Shown: positions 9,382 through 17,724 of the stretch, one piece after another
Numbering within the stretch: the stretch's first letter is position 1
Layout: each line of letters opens with the position of its first letter
Origin: Corynebacterium deserti GIMN1.010
Lineage (GTDB): Bacteria > Actinomycetota > Actinomycetes > Mycobacteriales > Mycobacteriaceae
Reading direction: 5' to 3'
Assembly (NCBI RefSeq): GCF_001277995.1
Contig: NZ_CP009220.1
Location: 2,886,329 to 2,950,328, forward strand
Length of the DNA stretch: 64,000 bases
Notes under the pieces: model-generated
Databases searched by the model: none
Seen by the model: only the letters and a program-made list of their open reading frames with translations
Told to the model about the DNA's origin: nothing
Position numbers and translations under genes: made by a program

Positions 9382-10143
9382 TTGACAACAACACTTTCAC
9401 CACAAACCGACTGGAATACATGGCATCTAGACAGGAGTAGGCGAGCACTAAGCTCCGCCGGCGCGCTCAATGCTGTAAGAAACTACCGGATCACGGCAGA
9501 TACGTTAGCCGGCGCCCAGGCAATTAGTGGACTGCCTGGCCGGTGGTATCGCAGTGGAGGAGGAGTAGTTGGAGTTCGACTTGAACAGCCACTTTCTACC
9601 ACTGGAACTGAGCAGCTTCATCCTGGCGAGATCCTGCAATCGGGGCCGTTTACGTTGGCAGTCGCTAAGAATTTAGGGGAATTGTCGCTGCTAGTCTTCG
9701 ATTTGTCGCGATCTAAGCGGGATAGTTCTCCTGCAATTGCAGCTTTTCCGCCGTCGCCGGAATGGATAGTTGAGGGTCGATTCTTCCCTGCTGGCAAGCT
9801 CACAGATAAAGGCGGAACTGGAATCGCGCAGAGCATTGAACAACCCATCGCAGGCTGGGTGCACTTCCTTAGAGATCGGCGCGATTACCGCCTTCAGGTT
9901 CTCCACGACGGCAATACGTACAAGGCGTTGTTTAGTGATAACTCCGTCAACCTGGGCGTGCATCCGATTCGCTGCATAGAAATTGTCGTTCCCGATCATG
10001 AGGGCAATACGGTTCTCGATTTCAATCGCGCTTATCTGCCGGATTCGGCACTCAACTCGGTGGCTTCCGACCCCACGCCCAACCCAAACAACACGCTGGA
10101 TCTCTCCATCACGGCAGGGGAGAAGTGGGTGGTGAGAGACTAA
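9382..10143 (+). CDS. DUF1684 domain protein
   Basis: This 253-residue cytoplasmic protein of unknown function is recognised as DUF1684 from the order of its C-terminal motifs: GRFFPAGKL near 131, a central beta-rich part with RDYRLQVL, then VLDFNRAYLPDSAL near 213 and a terminal LDLSITAGEKWVV. Many family members have a Cys-rich PYATCPLP segment after the NRAY motif; here it is replaced by SVASDPTPNPNN. The start is TTG at 9382 with AAGGG 7 bases upstream. A tiny upstream ATG frame at 9363 ends at once. A TetR-type palindrome lies upstream. It converges with cyeR. Confidence 0.7.
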   Translation: MTTTLSPQTDWNTWHLDRSRRALSSAGALNAVRNYRITADTLAGAQAISGLPGRWYRSGGGVVGVRLEQPLSTTGTEQLHPGEILQSGPFTLAVAKNLGELSLLVFDLSRSKRDSSPAIAAFPPSPEWIVEGRFFPAGKLTDKGGTGIAQSIEQPIAGWVHFLRDRRDYRLQVLHDGNTYKALFSDNSVNLGVHPIRCIEIVVPDHEGNTVLDFNRAYLPDSALNSVASDPTPNPNNTLDLSITAGEKWVVRD

Positions 10144-10508
10144 ACGCCCTTCAATGCAGTCTCGAACTTTTCCGGTGCCACGGCCCGTTGGGCGTTGAGC
10201 ACGGCCACGAGGAGCCCCGGAAACCTCGACTCCATCTCCTCGTCGCGCAGGGTGCTGAAGATCGACGTGCCCTCATAGCGTTGGTGGATCAGCCCGGCCT
10301 CGCGGAGCACCCGGAAATGGTGTGTTGACGTGGACTTTGACACGGGGAGATCGAAAGCGATGCATGATTGATCATCATGTCCGTCGGCCAGCTGGGTAAG
10401 GATCTGGCGACGAATTGGGTCAGCAAGCGCGGACATCACAGTATCGAGGTTGAAATCTGCCACCTCGGGATGTTCCAGCGTGCGAGCGGTCTTGGTCGTG
10501 CGAGCCAT
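10140..10508 (-). CDS. cyeR: ArsR-family redox-sensing repressor CyeR
   Basis: This 122-residue winged-helix repressor lies divergently next to an Old Yellow Enzyme gene, the arrangement known for C. glutamicum CyeR, which represses cye1 and is released by oxidants. The wHTH spans roughly residues 20-90 with ADPIRRQILTQLAD as first helices and VSKSTSTHHFRVLREAGLI as recognition helix and turn. The protein has a single cysteine (Cys49), which fits a thiol-based sensor. Metal-binding ArsR motifs (CVC) are absent. The shared intergenic region contains two copies of GTACGA-N6-TCGTAC. The 3' end overlaps that of the DUF1684 gene by four bases. Confidence 0.88.
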   Translation of the reverse strand: MARTTKTARTLEHPEVADFNLDTVMSALADPIRRQILTQLADGHDDQSCIAFDLPVSKSTSTHHFRVLREAGLIHQRYEGTSIFSTLRDEEMESRFPGLLVAVLNAQRAVAPEKFETALKGV

Positions 10509-10559
10509 GGAAACCTCCCAATTTGTAGGAATAAGCAGTGCATTTCAAAACATACCTAA

Positions 10560-10577
10560 GTACGACATTAATCGTAC
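10560..10577. promoter_or_regulatory. cyeR: CyeR operator candidate, copy 1 (GTACGA-N6-TCGTAC)
   Basis: A perfect 6-bp inverted repeat with a 6-base spacer lies about 50 bases before the cyeR start. An identical arrangement occurs 58 bases further on. Confidence 0.7.
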
Positions 10578-10617
10578 CTTGCGCTCAATGAAAGCCAATT
10601 GTACGATCGGTTTCGTT

Positions 10618-10635
10618 GTACGACAAACCTCGTAC
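10618..10635. promoter_or_regulatory. cye1: CyeR operator candidate, copy 2 (GTACGA-N6-TCGTAC)
   Basis: The second GTACGA-N6-TCGTAC lies 27 bases before the cye1 start, with an extra half-site GTACGAT at 10601-10607 between the two copies. Confidence 0.7.
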
Positions 10636-10661
10636 TTAGATACCGATTGGAGATTCTGCCA

Positions 10662-11753
10662 ATGTCGAAGCTGTTCGACCAACTTTCCATCCGCGAAGTC
10701 ACCATCCCAAACAGGGTGTGGATGTCCCCGATGTGCACCTACTCTGCCAACCCGGAGCCAGGTGAGGCGGGTAAACCGACCGATTTCCACCTCGCACATT
10801 ACGCTTCTCGTGCCGCTGGTGGAGCTGGTCTCGTGGTGTTAGAGGCAACGGCGGTCGCACATGTTGGTGCGATTTCTCCCTGGGATCTTGGACTGTGGAG
10901 TAATGATCACATCGAACCCCACAAGCGCCTTGCTGACGCCATCCACGCAAACGGCGCAATAGCTGGCGTGCAACTTGCCCATGCAGGTCGCAAAGCGTCC
11001 ACGGATCTGCCTTGGCAGGGTGGGGGATACGTTTCCCCAGAAACTCTCGGCTGGCAGCCTGTTGGCCCAAGTCCTGTCGAATTCCCCGGCATGCCCGCCC
11101 CAGAGGAATTATCTCTGGAAAACATCCGTGAGGTAGTTCAACAGTTCGCAGACGCCGCTGTCCGTGCCGATAAAGCTGGCTTTGACGTCGTGGAGATCCA
11201 CGCTGCGCACGGCTATCTTCTGCACAACTTCTTGTCACCAATCTCCAACAAGCGCACCGATGCGTACGGAGGATCGTTGGAAAACCGTGCGCGCATCGTG
11301 CTGGAGGTTATTGACGCGATCCGCGCCGTATGGCCTGAGTCCAAGCCAGTGTTTATGCGCCTTTCCATGACTGACTGGGTAGAAGAAAACCCTGCAGACG
11401 ATCGCAAATCGTGGACGATGGATCAAAGTGCGCAGCTTGTTAAGTGGGCCAGCGAGCGCGGAGTGGACCTCATTGATGCGTCGACTGGTGGCCTGGACAT
11501 CGTTCCGATTCCACACGACAAGGATTATCAAACCGCGAAGGCCACGGAACTTCGTGCCCGCACTGCGGTAGCTACTGCAGCCGTGGGACGCATCGATGAT
11601 GTGGAGACTGCGGACACGCTGGTCAGTTCTGGCGACGTGGATGCCGTGTTCCTGGGTCGTCCGCTCTTGAAGAATCCCTCGTGGGTAAACCAGGCTGCCG
11701 AACAGCTGGGAGCACAGCCACGATTTATCCAGCAGTACGCATACGCGCTTTAA
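10662..11753 (+). CDS. cye1: Old Yellow Enzyme family NADPH dehydrogenase
   Basis: This 363-residue FMN-dependent ene-reductase is a second OYE in the window, paralogous to the one at 6730-7815. The motifs are SPMCTYSAN near 26-34 (redox Cys), QLAHAGRKAST near 112, EIHAAHGYLLHNFLSPISNKR near 185 and AYGGSLENRAR. An open frame reaches back to 10599, but the ATG at 10662 has a GGAG site at 10649-10652 and gives a normal N-terminus (MSKLFDQLSI). Its promoter region is shared with cyeR and carries the repeated CyeR-type palindromes, so expression is probably induced by thiol or quinone stress. Confidence 0.92.
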   Translation: MSKLFDQLSIREVTIPNRVWMSPMCTYSANPEPGEAGKPTDFHLAHYASRAAGGAGLVVLEATAVAHVGAISPWDLGLWSNDHIEPHKRLADAIHANGAIAGVQLAHAGRKASTDLPWQGGGYVSPETLGWQPVGPSPVEFPGMPAPEELSLENIREVVQQFADAAVRADKAGFDVVEIHAAHGYLLHNFLSPISNKRTDAYGGSLENRARIVLEVIDAIRAVWPESKPVFMRLSMTDWVEENPADDRKSWTMDQSAQLVKWASERGVDLIDASTGGLDIVPIPHDKDYQTAKATELRARTAVATAAVGRIDDVETADTLVSSGDVDAVFLGRPLLKNPSWVNQAAEQLGAQPRFIQQYAYAL

Positions 11754-11794
11754 AAGAACGCTTGTCGACGGATCCTTCCCAAGGAACTCAGACG

Positions 11795-11832
11795 AAAAAG
11801 GGGAATGTTTCACGTGAAACATTCCCCTTTTT
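11795..11832. terminator. Bidirectional terminator with parS core after cye1
   Basis: A perfect 38-base palindrome has arms AAAAAGGGGAATGTTTCAC and the complement, ending in T6. It separates cye1 from a convergent 53-residue ORF. Confidence 0.85.
11806..11821. promoter_or_regulatory. parS site 4
   Basis: This is a perfect TGTTTCACGTGAAACA at the core of the cye1 terminator. Confidence 0.93.
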
Positions 11833-11841
11833 TCCACTCTT

Positions 11842-12003
11842 TTATGACGAGAGGGAAGCGGATGGACGCTCAGGAGCCTGTGCTACCTGAGGGTGGAACC
11901 ATTCCTGAACCTGCTGTGGCAGCTGCTGGGCCATCTGGAATCCCCACTGGGATGGCTGGAAGTGCTGAGCTGCTTCGGTGAAGTGCTGGATCTGATCAAA
12001 CAT
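11842..12003 (-). CDS. Small protein, 53 residues, Gln/aromatic-rich, unknown
   Basis: A short frame on the minus strand starts with ATG at 12003 behind a good GGAG ribosome site (12011-12014) and ends at 11842. The product begins MFDQIQHFTEAAQHFQ, is rich in Gln, His, Phe and Trp, and has a disordered Pro/Ser tail. It has no signal peptide. I do not recognise the family. Its size and its position next to a second tiny frame (12060-12140) recall the small PorA/PorH-type wall proteins of corynebacteria, but the composition differs and that is only an analogy. It ends against the parS-containing terminator. Confidence 0.6.
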   Translation of the reverse strand: MFDQIQHFTEAAQHFQPSQWGFQMAQQLPQQVQEWFHPQVAQAPERPSASLSS

Positions 12004-12059
12004 AGTGTTCTCCTCGTGGTGTGGAAGTGGTGTAAAAGTGGTGTGGTTCGGTTGGAGTG

Positions 12060-12140
12060 TTAGGAAGAAAGAACGACTGCGCTGAAGATTTCAGAAACGC
12101 TGTTAAGGACAGTGTCGAAGATGTTAACGATGTACTCCAT
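12060..12140 (-). CDS. 26-residue amphipathic peptide, unknown
   Basis: ATG at 12140 to TAA at 12060-12062 on the minus strand encodes a 26-residue peptide beginning MEYIVNIFDTVLNSVSEIF. Hydrophobic residues fall at 3, 4, 7, 8, 11, 12, 15, 18, 19, 22 and 23 with acidic or polar residues between them, an ideal amphipathic acidic helix. Corynebacterial channel proteins PorA and PorH are likewise tiny, acidic, amphipathic and lack signal peptides, and are encoded in pairs; this frame and the 53-residue frame 57 bases downstream form a similar pair. The ribosome site is weak (AGTGAG). Confidence 0.42.
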   Translation of the reverse strand: MEYIVNIFDTVLNSVSEIFSAVVLSS

Positions 12141-12450
12141 GAGATGAACTCACTTTCTCTTGACTGTTCAAGACGATGCGGCCTCGGCGTGTTCCGTTGC
12201 CGTGAAATGAAGTTAACTCCGAAAATTTTCAATCGACAAGTAGCGGTCTGCCCGCCTCACAACCCACTGAACTGGGATAATGCAAAAATTCTGGTGTTTA
12301 TGGGAAATTGCCCGGCACCACGATCTAGCTGTGCAAATTGGTATCTTCAATGCTCTAAAGAACTGTCTCGGAAAGGGTGTCTTAACAAAATCCTGATAGC
12401 CTTCTGCCGATTAAATCTGCCCAGCTCACCGCGTTTCCGTAGGGCAGTCC
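12141..12450. other. Intergenic stretch with no recognised gene
   Basis: These 310 bases hold no coding pattern on either strand that I trust. The left part should contain the promoter for the two small minus-strand frames; the right part leads to the ribosome site of the SDR remnant. Confidence 0.5.
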
Positions 12451-12456
12451 AGGAGG

Positions 12457-13212
12457 CGAAAAATCTCTACAACTGAAGATCTGAAATCAATTTTTAGCTC
12501 CGGTGGAGCACAAGAAATCGGTCTCGCAGTGGCACCGAAATTCTTGGCGGAGGGCTGGCTCGTTGGCATTTACGCCATCCACGAGACCTCACTTAGTCAT
12601 CCAAATCTGCGCAGTGGATTCCTGGATGTCACAGATCCAACGTCGTGGGATGAAACGCTCGCTGAGTTTGCCTCACATACTGGGGGAGCGATTGAAGTAG
12701 TGGATTACAACGCCGGAATCATTATTTCTGGGCCGTTGCAGGAGGCGCCGGAGGCAGGCGTCGAAAAGCTTATTTGTGTCAACGTTGGCGGAGTGACACT
12801 GGGTGCTCGCGCTGCGCACAAGTATTTGGCGCGCACGCCGGGCGCGCATTTGGTCAACATATCGTCGGCGTCGAAGTTTTATGTTGCCGGACTGACGGAG
12901 GCGTTGAACTCGGAGTGGCACGCCGATGACATTCGTGTGGTGGATGTGTGGCCATTGTGGGCGAAAACGGACTTGGCCAGCGGCGTGAATTCCAAGTCGG
13001 TGAAGAGTTTGGGCATGCGCCTGACCCCAGAGCAGGTTGCGGATGCGGTGGGGAAAGCCGTTTATCCATCATCTCGGTGGGCGCGGGCAAAGGGACACTA
13101 CGGTGTGGCGTTTGCGGACAAAGTGTTCTATGTGGCGCGCTCTTTAGCCCCTGACCGCGTAGCCAAAGCATTGATGCCAAAGTATGGACCAAGATTATCG
13201 CTGGCTAAGTGA
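12457..13212 (+). pseudogene. Degenerate short-chain dehydrogenase (SDR)
   Basis: A long frame is related to classical SDR oxidoreductases, but key parts are damaged. A perfect AGGAGG at 12451-12456 precedes codon ATC at 12462, where an ATG would be expected; from there the frame reads STTEDLKSIFSSGGAQEIG. The cofactor motif TGGAQGIG has become SSGGAQEIG. In the catalytic region the sequence jumps from NISSAS to KFYVAGLTEAL, so about a dozen residues with the catalytic Tyr of YxxxK appear deleted. The first in-frame alternative start is GTG at 12529. I call it a pseudogene, although the frame is otherwise open to 13212. Confidence 0.7.
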
Positions 13213-13291
13213 CGCAGAATTCATTATTTTGTTCGACTGTTGGTGAAGCCTAAGGTGATTGAGTATCACTATTTTCAACGGGAAGGTCATC

Positions 13292-13504
13292 ATGACACCT
13301 GCAGGTCCCATGCAGCTCCTCATTGTTGCGTTGGTTGTTGTCGTACTTTTTGGTTCCAACAAGCTTCCAGATGTTGCGCGTTCACTTGGTCGTTCGATGC
13401 GCATTTTCAAGTCGGAGGTCAAGGAGATGCAGGCGGAGAACGCCGTTTCGTCCCCTGCTGAGAATCCGTCTGGAGCTCCTCGAACACGTGACGAGCTGAG
13501 CTAA
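13292..13504 (+). CDS. TatA/TatE-like twin-arginine translocase component
   Basis: This 70-residue protein has the TatA layout: a short N-terminal hydrophobic helix ([14 protein letters not shown]), the hinge [21 protein letters not shown] that is almost invariant in the family, an amphipathic helix and a polar Glu/Ser/Pro tail. It would sit in the inner membrane and form part of the protein-conducting assembly. The ATG at 13292 has GGAAGG 5 bases upstream; an upstream TTG at 13259 is less likely. It is probably a second paralog. The window also contains Tat substrates, such as the Rieske lipoprotein. Confidence 0.85.
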   Translation: MTPAGPMQLLIVALVVVVLFGSNKLPDVARSLGRSMRIFKSEVKEMQAENAVSSPAENPSGAPRTRDELS

Positions 13505-13523
13505 CCACCCACGGGTCTTATAA

Positions 13524-13569
13524 AAGGGCTGGTGCCCACTGAATCCTTGTTCAGTGGGCACCAGCCCTT
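13524..13569. terminator. Strong bidirectional hairpin between tatA-like gene and peptide transporter
   Basis: Perfect 20-bp arms (AAGGGCTGGTGCCCACTGAA and complement) surround a six-base loop between two convergent genes. The T-runs are short, but the stem is very stable. Confidence 0.8.
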
Positions 13570-13620
13570 AAGTTGTAGCCCGCTAAAGGGTTAACGGGAC
13601 TATTTCTAGTGAATCAATGT

Positions 13621-15159
13621 CTAGCGGACGTCGATGAATTTCTTCAGCACCCAGTTCTTGAATGCAATGATGACAACGCCAATGATGATGGTGGCAACAC
13701 CAACGGTGATGAAGAAGGTGCGTTCTGCGCCAGCGTCGGTTGGATCGTAGTAGCCACCCAAGGTGCCGGACAGGGAAGTACCCATGGAAACTGCCATCAA
13801 CCAGACTGCGAACATGCGGGATTGGAATGCCTCTGGTGCCACCTTCGTAGCTAGTGAGTTACCCACAGGGGAGAGGAGCAGTTCGGCGATAGTGAAGAGG
13901 AAGTAGACCCAGATGATCAATGCCAGTGGGGTGGAGTTTGCTTCTCCGCCGGCGAATGGGAGGAAGAAGAATAGTGCGCAGCCGATGATGATGTTGGCTA
14001 CGCCGAACTTTACTGCGGTGGACCATTGCTTAGATCCCAGCTTTGTCCACAGGGTTGCGAAAACGCCAGAGAACACGATGATGAAGATCGGGTTGAAGGA
14101 GTTGATCAGTCCTGGGGGCAGGTCGATGCCGAAGAAGTTTCGGTCCAGGCGAGCATCGGAGTAGACGGCCAGCACGGTGAACTGGGTTTGGAAGATCGCG
14201 AAGAACAGTACGCCGCCGATGAACATGGGGATGAATCCCAGGAGGCGGGATTTTTCCTTAGGGGTGGTCAGCGGTGAGGTGTACATCTGGACCAGCAGTG
14301 CGATGGCTGCGACCAGTGCGAAGAAGGCGGTAATGTTGGACAGCCATTCCAGTTTGATAATTCCGGTGGCAACGAGAGCTACGACGACGGCAACGACAAC
14401 GATAGCGCCAATGATCCATGGTGCGTACTGACTCTTTGGCAGTGGGTTGGGCACATCGTGTCCAGCCGCACCGATGGTGGTTTTCCGCATTGCTACGTAC
14501 TGAATCAGACCGAGTGCCATACCGAAGGCAGCAATTCCGAATCCCCAGTGGAATCCGCCCCAGCCCCAGATGGCGTTGGTGATCAATGGGCCGAAGAGGC
14601 CGCCGATGTTGACGCCCATGTAGAAGATGGAGAAGCCAGCGTCACGTCGGGTGTCAGTGTGGGAGTACAGCTGTCCCAGCACCACTTGGGCGGCGGTTTT
14701 CACGCCACCCGATCCAAGGCCGATGAGAACAAGACCGATGGACAGTCCTGCATAGTCTGGAATGAGCGCCAGTGCGAGGTGGCCGATCATGACGATCACC
14801 GCGGAGTAAAACAGGGTGCGTTCAGAGCCGAATACTCGGTCGGCAAGGAAGGATGCGATGAGCGAGGTCATGTAAACAAAGCCGCCGTAGGCACCCACGA
14901 TGGAGAGCGCTGCCGCTTGATCCATACCCAATCCTCCGTCAGTGACGGAGTAGTAGAGGTAGAAGGCAAGGATGGATTGCATGCCGTAGAAGCTGAAGCG
15001 CTCCCACATTTCGACTCCAAAGAGGTTCGCTAGACCCCATGGCTGGCCGAAGAATTGTCTGTCTTTATGCGTGTCCTGTGGCGTATCCGTAGCCACAGAT
15101 TCTGGGTGTGGATCCGTAGATTCAGGGGACACACCGTCATTGGTTATGTCAGTACTCAT
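13621..15159 (-). CDS. Proton-dependent oligopeptide transporter (POT/PTR family)
   Basis: This 512-residue, roughly 14-helix transporter imports di- and tripeptides with protons. The N-terminal family signature is visible in FGVEMWERFSFYGM (ExxERF and FYG, near residues 48-61), needed for proton coupling. YMGVNIGGLFGPLI near 185 is the second PTR2 signature. A hydrophilic N-terminus of about 35 residues precedes helix 1. The gene is monocistronic: a terminator is shared with the tatA-like gene downstream, and the upstream region contains parS site 5. Confidence 0.93.
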   Translation of the reverse strand: MSTDITNDGVSPESTDPHPESVATDTPQDTHKDRQFFGQPWGLANLFGVEMWERFSFYGMQSILAFYLYYSVTDGGLGMDQAAALSIVGAYGGFVYMTSLIASFLADRVFGSERTLFYSAVIVMIGHLALALIPDYAGLSIGLVLIGLGSGGVKTAAQVVLGQLYSHTDTRRDAGFSIFYMGVNIGGLFGPLITNAIWGWGGFHWGFGIAAFGMALGLIQYVAMRKTTIGAAGHDVPNPLPKSQYAPWIIGAIVVVAVVVALVATGIIKLEWLSNITAFFALVAAIALLVQMYTSPLTTPKEKSRLLGFIPMFIGGVLFFAIFQTQFTVLAVYSDARLDRNFFGIDLPPGLINSFNPIFIIVFSGVFATLWTKLGSKQWSTAVKFGVANIIIGCALFFFLPFAGGEANSTPLALIIWVYFLFTIAELLLSPVGNSLATKVAPEAFQSRMFAVWLMAVSMGTSLSGTLGGYYDPTDAGAERTFFITVGVATIIIGVVIIAFKNWVLKKFIDVR

Positions 15160-15512
15160 TTAATCCATGATTCACCTTCTCAACCTGCAACTCCAATCCG
15201 AAACCGGACACACGCACGTAATATCCACATTGTCACCCCAGCTGGACTCAACAATGTTTCACGTGAAACATAGGCAAATTCCCAGCAACTCAACCCCAAA
15301 CAGGCCCGCACTACCGAAAACCCCAACATATCGCGCGGGTAAAATCCCGCAAGCGGCGCAACCAACCCCTTAACCACCCTCAAAATAGGGCAAAACGTTT
15401 AGGAAAAGATCACCTCAAACGGTTGACGCAAATTCACACTAGACAGATATCCAGTAACCCCAGACGTAGTGTGCTCCATCGCACAAGTGGTCGGCCATAC
15501 ATTAATGGAGGA
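15160..15512. other. Intergenic region with parS site 5
   Basis: These 353 bases upstream of the peptide transporter contain one perfect parS site (15255-15270) and no convincing gene. A GGAGGA ribosome-like site at 15508-15513 belongs to the SDR remnant that follows. Confidence 0.6.
15255..15270. promoter_or_regulatory. parS site 5
   Basis: This is a perfect TGTTTCACGTGAAACA. Unlike most of the others, it is not in a longer hairpin. Confidence 0.93.
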
Positions 15513-16115
15513 ATGTTGATACGAGTCTCAAAGGCAAAATTGCAGTCGTAACCGGCGCTGGATCAAGAATGGGTCTGTCCACCGTCCACTCCTTTCTTAA
15601 GGAAGGCGCCACTGTCTACGCCTTCGACATCTCCCAGGACAGCCCCCACCGCGAACTCGCCGATCAACTCAACGCCATCACCATCGCCATCACCATCGCA
15701 CTAGATCTCTCTGACTCCGCAGCCATTGGGAAAGCTTTCGAGCGCATCGAGCACGAGTAGGGCAAGCTCCACTCACTCATCAACGCAACAGGCGTGAACA
15801 CCCCGAACCGCCGCGCAACCGAGTAGCTGGACAACATCAACAACACCATGATGTGTTCTTCAAGGACGGCCAGCTATATAACCCTGAGTACCTCTCTGAA
15901 ATCCCAGATGAGCGATTTCGACCGCATCATGCAGATCAACATCAACGGCACCTTCTACGCCATTCGCGCCCCTGCACCGCTGATTAAGGCTATCGGTGGG
16001 GGAGCGATCGTCAACTTCGCATCTGTCGCTGGCCTTGACGGCCCGCCTGTGCCTGCGTACTACCCAACATCCAAGGCTGCGATCGTCGGCATGACCCGCT
16101 CCATTCAACATTCGC
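15513..16115 (+). pseudogene. SDR dehydrogenase remnant
   Basis: One register reads through a classical SDR: LKGKIAVVTGAGSRMG (cofactor loop), NATGV, an ASVAGLDG active-site Ser region and YYPTSK as YxxxK. It is interrupted by two in-frame TAG codons at 15758-15760 and 15824-15826. The ATG at 15513 behind GGAGGA is out of register, so a frameshift lies at the start as well. At about 16110 the SDR frame is abruptly joined, out of frame, to the P450 remnant, which points to a deletion that fused two neighbouring dead genes. Confidence 0.85.
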
Positions 16116-17335
16116 TTCAACGCCCTGGCGGCAGCAGGCATCGACCCCGATCCAGCGTTCACGGACAATCCTTTCGACTTTGATATCCTCCGTCCAGACC
16201 CACAGGATCACCTCGCGTTTTCCACGGGCCACGACAAGTGCTTAGGCAACCCACTTGCTCGCGTGCAGGTTTCAACTAGCCTGAAGGTCCTTTTTGCGCG
16301 CCTGCCATTCATCACTGTGGATGATCTAGATTCCCTCGACTTCGTCCGCATGGCGCTGATGCTTGCGCGCCGTTCCCTCAACGTCCACTGGGAGCTCGCT
16401 GACATCGAGCGCTCCACGCAAATCACCATGCGCACCCTGGACCTCAAGGTGACTAAGCGCGTCGAAGATTCCGACGGCATTATTTCCCTGACGCTGGTTC
16501 ACCCCGATGGGAGAGAGCTGCCAAAGTGGAAGCCAGGTGCACACATCGATCTGCACGTGGGCGAATTTAATCACCAGTACTCATTGTCTTCTGACTGCGA
16601 AGACCGCAGCTGCTACCGGGTCGGCGTCTTGCGCGAACCGGCAGGGCGCGGAGATTCAGCGGCGGTCCACGATTTGCTTGTCGACGACTCCGCCATCACC
16701 GATTCCGAGCATTACCTCTCCATTCCCGGTGGCATCGGTATCACTCCGATCCTTGCGACGATCAAGGAGGCTGAGCGTACAACCAAGGATTGGGCCCTGC
16801 TCTGCGGTGGCCGTTCCCGCAATTCCATGGCCTTCCTCAAGGAGCTGGAGTCATACGGCGATCGCGCGAAGTTGGTTCCTCAGGATGAGCTTGGCCACCT
16901 AGATCTCGACTCCGCACTTGCTGAGGTTGAACACGTTACCCTCATCTACTACTGTGCCCGTGAAGGTCTGCTGCAGGCTGTAGAGGCAAAGTCCGCACAC
17001 TGGCCAAAGGGAAGCCTCCGCCTGAAACGCTTCACACCAAAGGTCATCGAGCGTACCGGCGACGATCAGCCTTTCGAGGTCGAGTTCACCGAATCTGACA
17101 AGACCGTGACCATGGGGGCAACGAGTCCATCCTCGATCCCGCCAAGGGTGAAGGCATCAACCTGATCTCCTCTTGCAAGGCTGGCACCTATAAGACCAAC
17201 GTAGTGTCCGGCGACATCGATCACCGAGACTACATCCTCACCGACGATGAGGAAGAAGCCTCCGAGACCATAATGATCTGTGCGCCTCTCACTCTCACTA
17301 AGGGCAACTGCCCGAAGCTGGTACTGGCTCGTTAG
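16113..17335 (+). pseudogene. Remnant of a self-sufficient P450 (CYP116B-like heme domain end plus reductase)
   Basis: The frame carries the last part of a cytochrome P450, including the heme-thiolate loop LAFSTGHDKCLGNPLAR, and continues without a stop into a phthalate-dioxygenase-reductase module: a flavin domain (GAHIDLHVGEFNHQYSLSSD), then a nucleotide domain (SIPGGIGITPILATI and YYCAREGLLQAV). This order, P450 then FMN/NADH reductase then ferredoxin, is that of CYP116B/P450RhF-type self-sufficient enzymes. The C-terminal [2Fe-2S] part is shifted out of frame near 17115-17125 and has lost cluster cysteines (SCKAGTYKT instead of SC-x4-C-x2-C). Most of the heme domain is missing. Confidence 0.8.
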
Positions 17336-17613
17336 AGCTTGAACAGTCCCAACCACTGGCGGGCAACGAACCGCTTCACCAGTTCCTCATTCGTGTCCTG
17401 ATTGCGGACATAGAGGAAGTAGAAGTCGCGGTCCATGCTCATCAGGCACGCCATGAACTGGAATCGCTTGTCGTCGTTGTCGGCTAGTTCCGGAACAGAT
17501 TGACTAAGCCGCTCCATCGCAGAGGACACCATGGCGTGCTCTTTCCACATCCCAGAGATCGTGTCCAACCACCACATGATGGGCTCTAAGGTGTATTCGG
17601 GAAGTTCAAACAC
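17332..17613 (-). CDS. TetR-type regulator C-terminal fragment, probably decayed
   Basis: This 93-residue frame has a GTG start at 17613. The sequence (LPEYTLEPIMWWLDTISGMWKEHAMV and a helical remainder ending ARQWLGLFKL) looks like the ligand-binding C-terminal half of a TetR/AcrR repressor; no helix-turn-helix is encoded upstream, where a stop follows within about a dozen codons. It overlaps the end of the P450-reductase remnant by four bases and may have controlled it. It could also be a small independent protein; I favour a truncated gene. Confidence 0.45.
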   Translation of the reverse strand: MFELPEYTLEPIMWWLDTISGMWKEHAMVSSAMERLSQSVPELADNDDKRFQFMACLMSMDRDFYFLYVRNQDTNEELVKRFVARQWLGLFKL

Positions 17614-17724
17614 TTGTGACGCGTCTCTGCCGCCTAGACGCCTTTAAGGTTTATTCAGTCGTGCTCTTCTTGTCGAGGGCTAGTGCAACCAAGCTTAGAA
17701 CACTCAGAAATCAGATCTTTATTT

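Noticed and set aside
14458..15033. 191-codon plus-strand frame inside the peptide transporter
   Set aside because: It is an antisense shadow of the PTR gene; the His/Gly/Asp-rich product has no protein-like features.
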